Shown piece after piece: positions 13,188 through 25,680 of a stretch of 64,000 nt of DNA. The DNA comes from Baylisascaris procyonis (lineage: Eukaryota; Nematoda; Chromadorea; Rhabditida; Ascarididae), in the NCBI GenBank assembly GCA_037389465.1, contig JAZARR010000070.1:1764501-1828500 (forward strand). Direction: 5' to 3'. The notes beneath the pieces were generated by a model. The model did no database searches. It was not told the DNA's origin and saw nothing but the letters and a program-made list of their open reading frames with translations. Each line of letters starts with the position of its first letter. Positions within the stretch are counted from its first letter, which is position 1. The position numbers and the translations under genes are program-made.

Positions 13188-15282
13188 TATTTAATCATCG
13201 TTAGTTCTTCTCATTCCCGACTTCGTATCTGCAATTGAACAATATACCTTCACGTCGTGCAATTATCGTATAATAGAAAGACGATCGGGTTTTTATTCGA
13301 TACTCATAAATATAGATTCATTTTTGAATCGATCTATTTTATGCTTCAATTTGGTGGAATTTAAAATTGAAAATGGCTTATTAAATTGCTGTGAATGAAA
13401 TGGTCACAATATGCGAACTGCACATCACTTAGTGATATATAAGATAATAGGATTGTTTAGCATTAAATGATATCATAAAACCTCAAATAAAGACCCATTC
13501 GGGATAAGAATCCACGAAGATTTTATTGTAGCATTACTTTTTTTTTTGGTCACAATTTTTGCAGCCTAAATACAGTAGGCAACATTACCGTATTCGAAGA
13601 AAGTTTACCGTATCTGAGAATTTTTAGTATTTTTGAAATTTCCTTACCTATCATTAGCATTATCAGATATATTCCTCAAAACTAAAAAAAAAAAATTGCA
13701 TCGTGTTTATCAATTAAACACATAATAAAAAACATTGAAGGTATTTTATAAGAATAAAAATTTTTCGCTATTTGATTTTTAATAAAACCTATGATTTATG
13801 ATCTCTGGGAGTTCAAAATAAACCGGAAACATTTAAAAATAAAAATTAAAAATTAAAATAAAATAACTAATATTTAGCGGAAATAACATTTGAATCTAAA
13901 AAAAAAATATTCATGCTAAAAAACTCTTAAAAAAAAAAAATTAAAAAGCAATATTATATAAATATTCAATATTTGAGATTTCTTATAGCCATATATATTC
14001 AAAAAAAAAAACTATCATTTTGAAAAAAAACATCACAATTGTTATTTCTATGCATATCACTCTCTAAAATGACAAAAAAAAAATCCTTCCAATGAGAAAT
14101 ATTTTCAGCGATATTACATCAGCATTAATCGACAATTTTAATAGTCACAGTTTTTTTTCGAATATATTTTATCAATGAACAAAAATTAATAAAAAAAAAC
14201 AACAACAATAAAAAACTATATATTTGTTTAATTGCAAATAAATAAAAATAATAAGTAAAAAATAATTTCTTTCCCAAAACTTTTTTCTTTTTAGAGAAAA
14301 AAAAAGTCAAATCTCAAATTTGATGGATGAATTTTTCTGGCGGAAATAAAGCAGCTGTAATTTCTACTAAACTTTTAACTGATTTTTTACTTAATTTCAA
14401 TAGTGAAATCTCAACTCTTTTATTATTTGGCAATTAATCAAAATATAAGCTTCAAATGTGATTCACATTTAGTTAGTTATCGCTAAAATAATTAACAAAG
14501 AACGCTATAAAGAAAGTGTGAACAATTGAACGATAAAAAAAGAGCTTTTCGGGCAAAATATTCCCGAAAAAGGAAACCGACAATACCGATTCAATAACTT
14601 TTAAAGGCATTGGCCGATATGATCATCATGCGGAAATTCCGGAAACTGATCCGGAAATCGTATTGTGTCTATTTTGAATACATTCTTTATTTTGCTTGAT
14701 TTGTAGCTATGAAAAAGGTTGAAATCGAAGCATGATTGCATTCATCAACAACGATCATTTACACTTATCCAGTTCATAAGTATTTGTCATCAATAAAGAA
14801 TGTTTAAGCAATAAAACTTACACAATTCGTAATAACAATACAACTAGAAAAAAAAAAAACAAAATAAATCAAAAATACGCATAAAAAAGAATCATTAAAA
14901 TCCATAAGGTATTTCATTAAATGAAGAAGAAAATTGCAATTAATTGCAGCCAGAATAAATCATAGAAAAGTACTCAAAAATAAATCTGAATATTCCAATG
15001 CAGGTATACAATAATTTAAAACATTGGCATAGATTATCTAAAAGTTTTAATTATTTATCATTAGATATCTCCCCCCGAAAAAAATAGTCTAACAGCCGTT
15101 TTGTTAATTTAATTTACAATGAATAATTATTTAAAAATAAAATAAATAAAGAGCATATTATTGCAAGAAATATAGTATAACTGCTTAGACAACTTAACCG
15201 GAAACTTAAACTCGAAAGTAGTGAATAACAGTGATAAATGAAATATTCATAAATTTCAATTTCATTCCTCATAAAGCAAAGT
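13188..15282. other. Intergenic, very AT-rich
   Basis: This gap lies between the FASTKD start and the RRP41 stop, both on the minus strand. It is dominated by A/T runs of 8-11 bases and no open frame shows coding character. It should hold the RRP41 3'UTR and the FASTKD promoter or outron, but no specific site was identified. Confidence 0.6.
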
Positions 15283-17551
15283 TTAAATAGCTGGTTGCGT
15301 TGAATCCACAGTTCGTATACCGATTGTTGACGAGATATGCGAAGATACCGCTACTTCAAGGCATGAATGCACTTGAGAGGCAGCCATTCTTGCGCATTGC
15401 AACATTGGTATTAGATGATCACGATGAAGACGATTCTGCAATTCAGTGAGCACAATTTCATCCGCACCCGAAATATTTGCGATAGTAATCCGTGGCATTA
15501 CATTACTTTCCTCACGTGCACTCACATCAGCACATGGTGTACCATCAAAGGCACATGCACATGATGCAGCTGCTACAAGACCTCGCATTGGTACACCCGC
15601 ATCTGCAAGTGCTAACGTTGCTGCATTCACACATGCTGCCAGATGACTGCCATCTGCCTGAAAAAAAAAAAGAAAATCGATCTTCATATATCACTTCCAT
15701 ATTGACAATGCTATAAAATTCAAAAAATTACGTTCGTAATATTTAAAAGATTGTTTAACCAATATCAAATACTCTTATTGATAGCATCAATGAGTCGACA
15801 CTTCGCAATGAATCGTTTTTTAATAAATCAAACCACTGAAGGCTAAATAGTATAGAATAGACCTTTCGTAACAGAAATATAAAACCGCATTTTCAGTTGT
15901 TTTAGATCATGAAGCCTACCTTTTTAGCCGAGGATAATGGCTGATATTTGATTGAAAAGAAATCTAAACGACTTGTTTCCTATATGCTGACATAACACTA
16001 CAAACTAGAATAGTTTGACTAATGAGATGTAAAACTACGATAAAATCTTAAAGATAGCCAAGTTAATTATAAAAGAAATTCATTTGCTTAAGCCGTAGCT
16101 TATTGCTAACATCAACAACAGCCGAAGTGAACGGTGAGTGGTGAAAGGAACAGGGAGGAGGTGGACAACTAGAAGAAAAAAAAAAGAAGAGAAAAACTGA
16201 GATCGGATACAAAAAAGAGGTGATAACCATAGGATTCAAGAAATATTCGAAAAAATACCTGCAAAAGCTCGCAGAATATATCAATTTGCGCATGGGGATA
16301 GTTCTCAACGAGAATCGCCGTTTCAAATGCTTTTTCCATTAAACGGGCAAATTCCATCGATCGACGATCACCCCGAGGTCGTTCCTTCAACAATAAAACT
16401 AGATGCCAAAGATCACTTTGGAAATGGGTGCAAATACTTCATCAACTGTCCCCCTTTCTGCCAGCCAATTCTACGGTGATTTCACTCTTGATTTACTTAA
16501 AAATCAATCAATACATACAGACCTTATATGTACCTCAACTCGAGCTTTTCGACTACCTCAATGAAAGGTAACAACCTTCCACTTCTCCTAAAAAACTTCA
16601 TCGTCAATAAGCTCACAACTATAATCAATGAAACTGTGAAAAATTTAGAAAATGAAGGTTTCGAGATTATGTAATATTAATTGTTATGTGGAAAAATGTA
16701 TTCACCCAAACTGTCATCCAAAGTTTTGGCTCAAGTAGTGCTTAACGTAGAGATGTGCTCATTCGGAGTCGAATGCAAAGGAGCTCATGAATAACCTTGC
16801 GTTCATTAGTGGAAAACGTTGCCATACTATATTGGCAATTCACTGTGCAACGATCTTCTTGCGTTCGATTCCTTTGTCGTGGTTCATGAGGACCATAGAC
16901 AGCACAAAGCACCTAAATATGCAAATTTGGTATATGCATCTAAGCCTAAATATCTCTGCTCACTCATCGAATATAAGACCAAGCTAACTGTTTCCTCCTT
17001 ATCGAAATTACAGTAATATTAGCATTAAAAGAACATACTGATATTAAAGTATGAAAGTGTATAAGGTTAAAGAAAGGTTTCATCTCTATTCCTATGATTA
17101 TTGCCACCTCAATTCCAACAATACTGAATAAAGAACCCTCTCCAAATGAAACGATCATCAAATATTACCAGAATTATGCATACAAATATCATCAATAAAA
17201 ACGTGAATCAGCGTAAAAGTATTCATTAAATTACTTAAATAATGTACCCTTTCTTATACAAATAAAAAACTATTCGATTTATAGCACTCAATTCAGGAAA
17301 AATAATTTCTAGAAAAGGTAAATTTTTTATGATGATTGTGTGTTAGATGTGCAATATCTATTAATGTGATCTATTCTTTTTCTGCAATTCATGTAATTAT
17401 AAATGAAAATAAGAATTACCTTTGTATTGCCTTGTTCGAGATATGCAGAACCATCAGCTTGTGTATATACGCCTAATTTGTAATTTATATTACGTATTTG
17501 ATGTGGTTTACGACCATCGAGACGAAATCCATGCTCAGATATGATATTCAT
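15283..17551 (-). CDS. exos-4.1: Exosome core subunit RRP41 / EXOSC4 (RNase PH-like)
   Basis: Four in-phase exons (17551-17420, 16912-16796, 16384-16259, 15657-15283) encode 249 residues; human EXOSC4 has 245. Diagnostic motifs are in family order: GFRLDGRKP at 8-16, QADGSAYLEQGNTK at 31-44, YGPHEPRQ, VNCQYSMATFSTNERK at 68-83, RPRGDRRS, then ADGSHLAACVNAATLALADAGVPMR. RRP41 is one of the six RNase PH-fold subunits in the ring of the RNA exosome. This ring feeds RNA to catalytic subunits in the nucleus and cytoplasm; the eukaryotic ring itself is generally catalytically dead. A splice acceptor (GCGTTCAG) ends nine bases upstream of the ATG, which suggests a spliced-leader site. The gene lies about 0.7 kb downstream of the Tim9-like gene on the same strand. 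Confidence 0.96.
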
Positions 17552-18236
17552 AATTCGAATCTGAACGCATTATGATCGATAATTCCAAAGGTATTTTTAT
17601 AAAAGACGGATAGAAATGAAGAGGAAAGCGGGGAGGAGAGGGGCGGGGGGAGAAGAGGAATGACCCAAGTAGTAATAAAAATATGTTCAGATGGGACCAA
17701 TTTTCATCTAGAACGGCGCATGTTTGAGATTTTTGACGATAGATGGATTCTATTTCGCAATATGTTATGCGTATTGCGAAATAGATGACATCATCTCCTT
17801 AAATAGTTCTTTGCTAATCACTGCGAAAAAATCGTTGATAACACAAATAAAAAAGATTTTTCAGCCGCTTGAAATGATCCCTCTTATATTAGGGGTATAA
17901 TAAAGCATGAAAACAGATGACGATGGGTGGTGATATTATCTTTGGATGAATCTCAATGCAGAATAGCATACTTTGAGCCAACATAGTGGTTACCTCGTCC
18001 GATAATGATTCATAGTGAAAACGTTGAATAAAGCTTTCGAATTTTGCACTGAGGTTTACCAACGTCGTCAACACAAAGAAGATTAGCATCTCGACCGAGA
18101 TTTTTTTACCTTTATTAAATAAAAATTAAAACTTTTTATCTGTATTTTAAAAAAACTATCAAAAATTCTTAGCAATATATACCTCTTATTCGAAGTATTG
18201 TTGAAGAGCGGAAGAAAACCGACGAAACAAATAAAA
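17552..18236. other. Spacer between Tim9-like and RRP41 genes
   Basis: A 685-bp gap between two co-oriented genes. It contains a perfect hairpin at 17750-17784 and one 60-codon open frame at 17889-18089 whose hydrophobic start resembles a signal peptide. I could not connect that frame to any gene. Confidence 0.6.
17750..17784. repeat. Perfect 13-bp inverted repeat, 9-nt loop
   Basis: Left arm CTATTTCGCAATA (17750-17762) and right arm TATTGCGAAATAG (17772-17784) are exact reverse complements. It sits 3' of the Tim9-like gene and upstream of RRP41, on the strand both are transcribed from. Confidence 0.9.
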
Positions 18237-20120
18237 TCACTTCTGCTTTGAATCAGTGCTCGTGGAGCTCTTCGGTAATTCAAGAGAAGGCAATGATACC
18301 GGCTGCTCGGCTGGTTTGAATATCGTTTTTGGTGCCAAATCAGCAAATATAAGCATTAAACGACGATTCACATTCATTTGCTTATCAATGCCTGCAATAT
18401 ACGGAAATTGATTATTATAAAAATTAGCATAAATGAAATCACTAAAACTTTATGCAAGTGATAACAATATTCCACATCGAAACTGCTCACTAAAGCCTCT
18501 TATTGAATACTTCATATTTACATAGTTCGAACAATACAGAGTTGCATAACGAAAGATTCCATTATCGCCTTCAAATATATCAAAAACGATGACGTCATCT
18601 TTTGCAGCATGGAAACTAACCGAATGGAACCATGAGTATTCGTGGTCGTGGGGGGGGGGGGAATGAACCCAACTATAAACTAGTCTACGATGCTATTCAT
18701 GAAACATAAAAAATTAACAAAATTGTTTTCACTTTCGAAGCGATGCAAACATTAGAATGAGATATGCTAACACTTCGAGCACATCATGGAATGCCCACAT
18801 TAAAAATCTTTGTAAAATCCACCACTTATATAATTGTTGAGGGAAAAAAATGGAAAAAAATATCGATTAAAATTAAACTTCAATTAGTTTTTTTTTGCCA
18901 ATATTCTTAACGTAAAACTTATTGATAAAATGATCTATTTTTTGATGAAATGCCACAATTCACTTCTGCAAAGATTTTGACTCTTCTACAAATTAAGAAC
19001 GAAGCAATCATGTTTCAACGAAGCGTTTCATCTACCCATTAATAAAGATGTAAATCTAAAGAGTATTTTTTTAAACGAAGGCCTTTAGAACTCGATTGAA
19101 AGTGGGTGAGCTGTTCCTAAATAAGAATGAACATGCCGATCGGAAAGGTTCGGCATCCACATCGGCAACTAAAAAATTGGATGTAAACGAAATCTCTTCG
19201 TAATAGACACGGAAACGGAAATGCTGCTAGCAGGAAGGGCAGACGGCTCGAGGTATAGCACAAAAAATGATGCATGTTATATGGAAATAGAAGTTAATTT
19301 GTCAAAATTTGGAAAATTTTGAATTTTTTGGGCTTGGAAAATTTGGAGAAAATTTAGAAATTGGAAAATTGAAAAAAGTTTGGAAAATTTTCTCACTCCC
19401 TTTATACCCCATCGACATGAAAATACGGTAAAGTTTACAAGCCCTGAGGCTATATTCGAGAAAAAATGCTAATAAAATTAGCGACGAACATTTCCATGTG
19501 CAATCTTCCTCCTCTTGTATCAATTGATTGTGATTGAATTCACGAACGCAGCTACCAAAACACCGTTCAGTCAACGTATTGTATACGGTTAAAAATTCTT
19601 TCAACTGGAAATTGGTAATGTTTACTTACTTTTATAACTATTAATAAATAAATAAAGTAAAAGAAATAAAATTGAAGTGCTTTATAATTATTAATATATT
19701 TTTTATTTTTGTAGTGATTAAATTAATAAATATAGAATGAAGCCTCACGATTATTGCTAATGCAATCACCCATCACGATTTTAGGACTTAAATTTTGTAG
19801 TGATTCAATAATTTTTGGTATATTTATGCTTGATTTAACAATAACGATATCATATCTTATCTCTGTAAGTATCCTCGTTTGGTAGTACTCTTACGGTCAT
19901 ACATGTAGGTGCAAAAGATTGGGCATTGAGATTACATAAGAAAACATTTCGGTAGAAAAGTTACCCGAATATTTTCCCGCATAAAACTTTCTCGAAAGCG
20001 CTAAAAAAAATTTTTTTTTTTTTAAGAAAAGGATTCAGAATGAAATTTAAAAAGTTGTCGTTGAAAATTTTCGAGGAAATAAGCAGAAACCTGAGTAATA
20101 TCGCTAATCGATGCGGTCAT
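18237..20120 (-). CDS. Small Tim chaperone, Tim9-like
   Basis: Exons 20120-20091, 19604-19490 and 18391-18237 join in phase to a 99-residue protein. It carries the twin CX3C signature of the small Tim family, CFGSC at 25-29 and CTWKC at 45-49, with 15 residues between. The flanking sequence ([16 protein letters not shown] and [20 protein letters not shown]) is most like Tim9. These proteins form hexamers in the mitochondrial intermembrane space and escort hydrophobic precursors to the inner and outer membranes; each folds with two disulfides. The C-terminus is a Ser/Pro/Lys-rich tail ([13 protein letters not shown]). A strong acceptor (CTTTTTTCAG) ends about 20 bases upstream of the ATG with no coding exon before it, consistent with trans-splicing. 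Nematodes have more than one Tim9-type gene and I cannot say which this is. Confidence 0.9.
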
Positions 20121-21850
20121 CAAGTTTTGAAAAGAAACACCTGAAAAAAGAAACACAGGTTTGGTAAATTTTATATAAGCTATATTAAACAATTTAATAC
20201 AGTAAACAATTTAATACAACCCCCTTCCCCCTTCCAAAATTCACACCGAGACATACAACAACTACTTATCTTTAGAATACAACGAAAAGAGAAGGAAAAA
20301 TCGGAAAATTTGAAGGATGGTGAAGGAAATAAAGCTCGAATCGCTATATACTCTTGAGTAATTTATGGTGTAGATAAATGGTGGTCAGATTTGCATATTG
20401 TGAGTACGTTAATATTCTCGGCGTGCTCAAATGGAAGAAGGGATTTCCATTGTCTATCTCATAGTTAAATAAATAATTCTTTAGAATTTCGGTACTAATA
20501 TAATTACACGTTGAAATTTAATTAATAAGTGCTAGTTATCTTGCAATTCCATGTCGAAAAAGAAATGCAAATTTCTAGAAAAGTCTGCGAAAAATGTTCG
20601 AGATTTTCCTCTCGCTGAAAGCCAACGAATGAGACGGAAAAGTCAGTACACTCAACATTCACACCTTGAAGACAAAATTAGTTACATTGAAAGTAATACA
20701 TTGAATTGAAAATGTTAAGTTATCGGGTAATAGCACTGCATTGAAAGGTGGTATGCAGGCACTGCATGGGTGGTAATCGGTAGATAAATGTAGCGCAAAT
20801 GAGTGGACGAATGTAACATGATTTAGCCGACTTAAAGATAGGTAGGCATGCTAGATAAATTGCGATCATCATAGGGCTTATGACAGTCTCCATCCCTTTA
20901 CAGATATACAATCGAACAATTATATGAGCACGTATGGTTTTTAAAGCGCAAAATTAGGTTGAATTATTTAGTAATGTAGATGTAAAGTTCATTACTACCA
21001 AATTCATATTTGATGATCGTAAAGTTCTCCTGGTTGAAATTTTTGAACACAGATTTATTTCTATACTTGGATTAACGTGAATCGTTCAGTGGCGTAGCTG
21101 ATATGGAACAAAGCAAAGGCGGATATCGATAGCTATAGCAGGGACGAATCCGCCAGAAATGTCCCTTCAAAATGTAGGTTGAACAAGTTCCCTTAACTGG
21201 GAACACTTTCGGTCTGAAACTTGATGTTACCGCATCCGTAGAGATGCTTTTATCAACTATAGTCGTCCTGATTTTATTTAATTAAAATTACGATCGTTTG
21301 CAATTCTCCAACTTTCCCCATTTAAATAAGACATCCTCATATCGTATCTATGAACAACTACCGAAAAATATGCGAATTGCGCATTCGAAGGGACGAATTG
21401 CAATGACGTTCGGGTATACTATCGTGATGGTTCGCATAAGCTATTAATTCGCAATAAGGACTCAATTTATTAATTTTGCATTTGCATATTTATATATCCG
21501 CCTTACCTCATATATGGATTGCGCATCGACTAAAGATTGGTTTTTAATCGTTTCTATCCTCTATGTTTCAGAAACTTGTTCAGAAATATATCTCCCTTTG
21601 CATTTCAAATATGAGCCTATCCAAGTCGAGTGTAACAGTATTACTCCCCACTTTTTGCATAGAATATATTTGTATTCAAAAATTTTGCGATCGTATAATT
21701 ACCCTCTTCCACCTCACCTCCCCTTCTCTCATAATTTCCGTCAGCCCTCTTATTTTAGTAAATGATGCTTTATTTAGGTGATCGTTGCAGTGGTTTTTTT
21801 TCACAACTTCTAAGGTGATCCTAGTTTTCTTCAGGTTTCTTACGTCCTAA
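20121..21850. other. Divergent intergenic region (Tim9-like / DPM3)
   Basis: This 1.7-kb region separates a minus-strand from a plus-strand gene and so should carry both promoters. No recognisable TATA or other factor site stands out. Its short open frames look random. A trans-splice-like acceptor TTTTCTTCAG ends at 21834, just before the DPM3 start. Confidence 0.5.
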
Positions 21851-23359
21851 ATGGTGTGTCAAGCGGTATCGTATATCCTACATATCCTTCCATTTGTGCT
21901 ATTGTGGTTGGCGTTATTGCAGAATTGGCTTCCAGGCACATATGATTTCACCGCGAAAAATCACGAGATCATCCTTTATGTTCGTTCACATCCTTTAATG
22001 TTTACCAATTATCGTTTCTCCTTCTTTTTATATCCTTTTAAATCCATATTCCATGTCTCTTTTTTAACTCGTTAATTCTGCTTCGACAATTTTATTGAAG
22101 TATTGATGAAAAGGGATCATGAGAACGGTTCCGCAAATGACTGCTAGAATAAAATTTATTCAGAGAATGATGGCTGTAAACATTAAGATGTTTTATGAAT
22201 TCAATCCTGTAGAAAGCGCATTGTAATCCTTACTTTGTGGATATCCATTCCCATCTCTATCCTTAATTCTAATATCTCGTTTCTATTTTTTTACTCGTTG
22301 ATTGTTATTTATTGTTATTATAAGTATATAGTAAGTATTTTTGGTGGTGCATATAGTAAAACTCCCTAATAAAATTGTTTTCAGGCACCAATCTATGCGG
22401 TTGTGATGCTTGGAGTGAGTTTTTTTTTTCTTTTGCATATTAAAATATTTAAACTGCTGAGTGGGTTTGCTTAACATTTCCATCGTTAAATCCGGAGTTC
22501 GTAGAATATTTTATACATCCCTCTCATTTATATATCGGAAGAGTCATCACCGAATACGAAAAAATTCGTTAATGCCACATAACAATGCCAAAACTAGTGA
22601 TCAGCGTTATAGATTTTACTGTTGTATAACAGACGGCACATCATATCTCCGACTCAAATTGACGGTAGCATACTTAATGAAAAATATCCGGTCTTGATGG
22701 AACTTATTTTGTCATACCTTCGCTTTTTCTATCCTCATAATAAGGGAACCTTATGATGTTGCATCATGAATTGAAGGAATTTGTAAAAATTTTGCAGTGT
22801 CTTTTGAAATGTTGATATATATGCATAACATCTACTTATAAACTATAAAGCTTCCTATTATGAACTACTTTGATAGTAATTATATAATCTAACAAGTATG
22901 TGACAGTTCAGCCAAGTAAAACGCACCTAATTATATGTTATTGTACGTAACAAAATGCTTTACTATATAACTCTATAGGAATAAACGTGCATTGACATGG
23001 TTATATCGTCCTAGTCAATGTTTTATGCACGTTGTTGAATTCAAAGCAAAAGAGGCTTTCACCTGAAGCAACTGATGTAAAATTTGCTTCACGTAACTAG
23101 CGTAAGCTTTGCTTCAGGTCACTAGCATAAGCCTTACTTCAGGTAACTAATGTAAATTTTACATCAGGTCACTAGCATTTATAATTTGAGAGTTCATCAA
23201 TGATTTATTGAGTATGGGTGTGAATTTCAGATCTACGCTGTGTGTAGTGTATTGTACGGTGTTGCGACATTTAATGATTGTCACTTAGCTCGAGATGAAC
23301 TCAAAAAAGAAATCGAAGAGGCGAAAGCCGAACTTCGCAAACGAAATGTTATTTCGTAA
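21851..23359 (+). CDS. dpm-3: Dolichol-phosphate mannosyltransferase subunit 3
   Basis: Exons 21851-21979, 22385-22414 and 23231-23359 encode 95 residues; human DPM3 has 92. Two hydrophobic helices (about 8-25 and 44-63) are followed by the family hallmark GVATFNDC and a charged coiled-coil tail (DELKKEIEEAKAELRKRN). DPM3 anchors the catalytic DPM1 subunit to the ER membrane through this tail. The complex makes dolichol-phosphate-mannose for N-glycans, GPI anchors and O- and C-mannosylation. Exon 2 is only 30 bp, with a GTGAGT donor. The exon-1 donor (GTTCGT after TTTAT) was chosen because it keeps phase and aligns with DPM3. An acceptor ends 16 bases before the ATG. The second intron carries a tandem repeat and an inverted repeat. 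Confidence 0.95.
22984..23033. repeat. Imperfect inverted repeat in DPM3 intron 2
   Basis: AACGTGCATTGAC at 22984-22996 faces GTCAATG and ATGCACGTT at 23014-23033. They are complementary apart from a four-base bulge. The structure lies 30 bp upstream of the 25-bp tandem repeat. Confidence 0.75.
23063..23180. repeat. 25-bp degenerate tandem repeat, about 4.7 copies
   Basis: Units start at 23063, 23088, 23113, 23138 and 23163. The core is TTCAGGTCACTAGCATAAG, with AGGTAACTA or AGGTCACTA variants. The repeat is in the second DPM3 intron, about 50 bp before the last exon. Several units contain AGGTAA or AGGTCA, which resemble 5' splice-site cores. Confidence 0.85.
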
Positions 23360-25680
23360 GCAAGGTTAGTTCATGCTTGAAAATCTCTATGTTACTGCTA
23401 GGTTTATCCTGAGCATCAATTATACTTATAGTTATTGATGCATCCAGTGGGGAGGGGGACAGAAAAGAGAGGGAGAGAAGGGGTTACAATGCCCGAGGTC
23501 CAACGATTAGTTGGAGCTTGGGTATTTGAAATAGGGAGAGGGAAGCATCGATGTTTGGCTCTTGCGATATGAGTTTAGCATTTTTCAGGATTTTATATGA
23601 AGGATATTAGGGTTCGCCATTGTACGGTTCGTAAAGCACTCGGTTACAGTGTGGTCAGCAACGTTTACTTCCTTCTAATATGCGTGATTTGTCTCGGTTT
23701 GTGAGCCATTTAAGTGTTAGTTCATTGAAATGAACTACAATGAATGGAATTGGGCAGCTCATTTCAGGTAAAGATGTGGCGATGACAACTTTCAACTTCA
23801 AATCAAAGGAGCAACATTGCGTTCGTTGCTTATTCCATCCAAAAATTGTGATTATCACTTCATTCGGTCAAACTTTGTTTAACGCGAAGTTTCTTTGAAT
23901 TTTATCCTTATTTTTTTTCTTCAAATACGATAGAATATTTCATTTCTTTGCTGTTAGTTGTAAAGTTATTCTAATAGATATATTCTTCTAATTTTAGTTT
24001 CTTTTCGGGTAGGGAATTTATTACTGCAACAATGCTGCAACAGTCGACGTTTTCTTTTCAAATTAGTTTTTCTAACCGTATTTTTTCAATAGTTATATTC
24101 TTATTTCCTTATAGGGAACCAGTTTTTGTAGTTGAGAGGAAAATACCGTCGTGGGTGGCACATAAATGGTCACTCGCAAATTCCCTCATTTTTGATAGAT
24201 ATCATCTCTTAAAGCCCTTATTAGTGGTCATGATTTTAAGATGCTTTATTCCCTTCATTACCCTCTTGATATCATTTTCATTGGTATTCGTACTTATTTA
24301 TACCGATGATTCTAAAATGCGCAAATTTTGCAACAAGAAATGAATTATTGCAATCGTTTTCTAAAAGGACCGCCTCATTACGGTCCACATGATATCAGGT
24401 TCGTATGACGTCACTTTCAGTTTGATTTGCATGACGTCATTTTCTCATGAAACAGAAATATTTCATAAATATGCGTAATGCAGCCGCCTTTGATTGAATA
24501 TATATGGGTTATTTTATTTCGATTAATTGTATTTACGTATCTAATTGTATGCACACTTGTTAGCATTAACTTTCTCCGATTGTTTTTTTAGATTCACTCA
24601 ATGATCGGTCACCTTTATATTACCACATCTGTAGTTTTTATTCTATTTTAAGGGATCCTTGCTATCATATCATCGTTTTTATTCAGTTTTAGAGCAACGA
24701 ATGCCCAATATATATTCCTTTCAAACCATCAATTGATATTTTCCTCCATATTTTGTCTCCGTTGTTCTCGTCGATACATTGATAGAGCTACTGATAAGTT
24801 CTGATAAGGAAGTCTTGAGGAGGTGAGTGGACCAATAGAACATCTTAGTTTTCTTTAAGGAATTTCTTTATTCATTTTGGTTGCTAGACCGCTATGAACC
24901 CTTTATATGAATATATTAATGTGATTTGCAATTAGCGTTCATGTTTTATACGTTGCAATAATATCAAACTTTGATAAAAATGTTTTTTTTTTTTTTTCAT
25001 TACTCATATTTATAAAAGAAATATAATTAGCAAATTATAAAGTAAAATGGGAGAAAGGGTATTAATCAATGATGTTATTATATGTGAATGAGAAACAAGT
25101 GTACACATATTTTGCTGTTTTCCTCGTAAGTTGTTTCATTTTTGTATATGTATTTTATTTGAGGTTTAATGTTGATGAATACTTTTTATCGCTATCTCGT
25201 ATTTGATTTCTATTTTTGGAATTTCATATTTCTTTTTTTTTCCCGATTTTTTAAATAACTTATTTCTTTTTTTTTCTGCTTTATATTACTATTTATTATA
25301 CTGGTGTTGTCGCCATTAAAATCTGTAAATAAACTTTTTTTTTATTATTTTTATTTGTTTTTGTTTTTTTTTTGCTCATAAACAAAATATTTCTTGCTGG
25401 GGTTTAAATTCATAATATCGGTTATAGATAACGAAAAATTACACAATTATTTCTATCTGATGTAAGTCGAAGCAAATTTAACGGTTCAAAATTAAAAATA
25501 CGAAATTACAAAATTAAAGAGTTTGCAAGAAGAAAGGAGTAAATGGCAACAAAATCGTCAATCGCACAAATAAAAGAATTCTCAGCGACCATATTTTATT
25601 GTGATAATTTACATGTTTTCAACTCATAGAGATAATAAATTCAAAAAGTTGCGATGAGTTGTCGCATGCGAACAAAATAT
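23360..25680. other. Convergent intergenic region with paired TGACGTCA sites
   Basis: This region lies between the stop of DPM3 (plus) and the stop of the Cys-rich gene (minus). It is AT-rich with T runs and has only short unconvincing open frames. Two perfect CRE-type palindromes lie at 24406 and 24432. Confidence 0.5.
24406..24439. promoter_or_regulatory. Pair of perfect CRE-like sites
   Basis: TGACGTCA occurs at 24406-24413 and 24432-24439, with starts 26 bp apart. This octamer is the consensus for CREB/ATF-type bZIP factors. The location, between two 3' gene ends, is not an obvious promoter, so an enhancer or chance are both open. Confidence 0.4.

Noticed and set aside
17889..18089. 66-codon minus-strand frame starting MLIFFVLTTLVNLS, signal-peptide-like, between Tim9-like and RRP41
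   Set aside because: There is a possible GTAACC donor but no partner exon before RRP41 and no upstream acceptor. Most likely chance.
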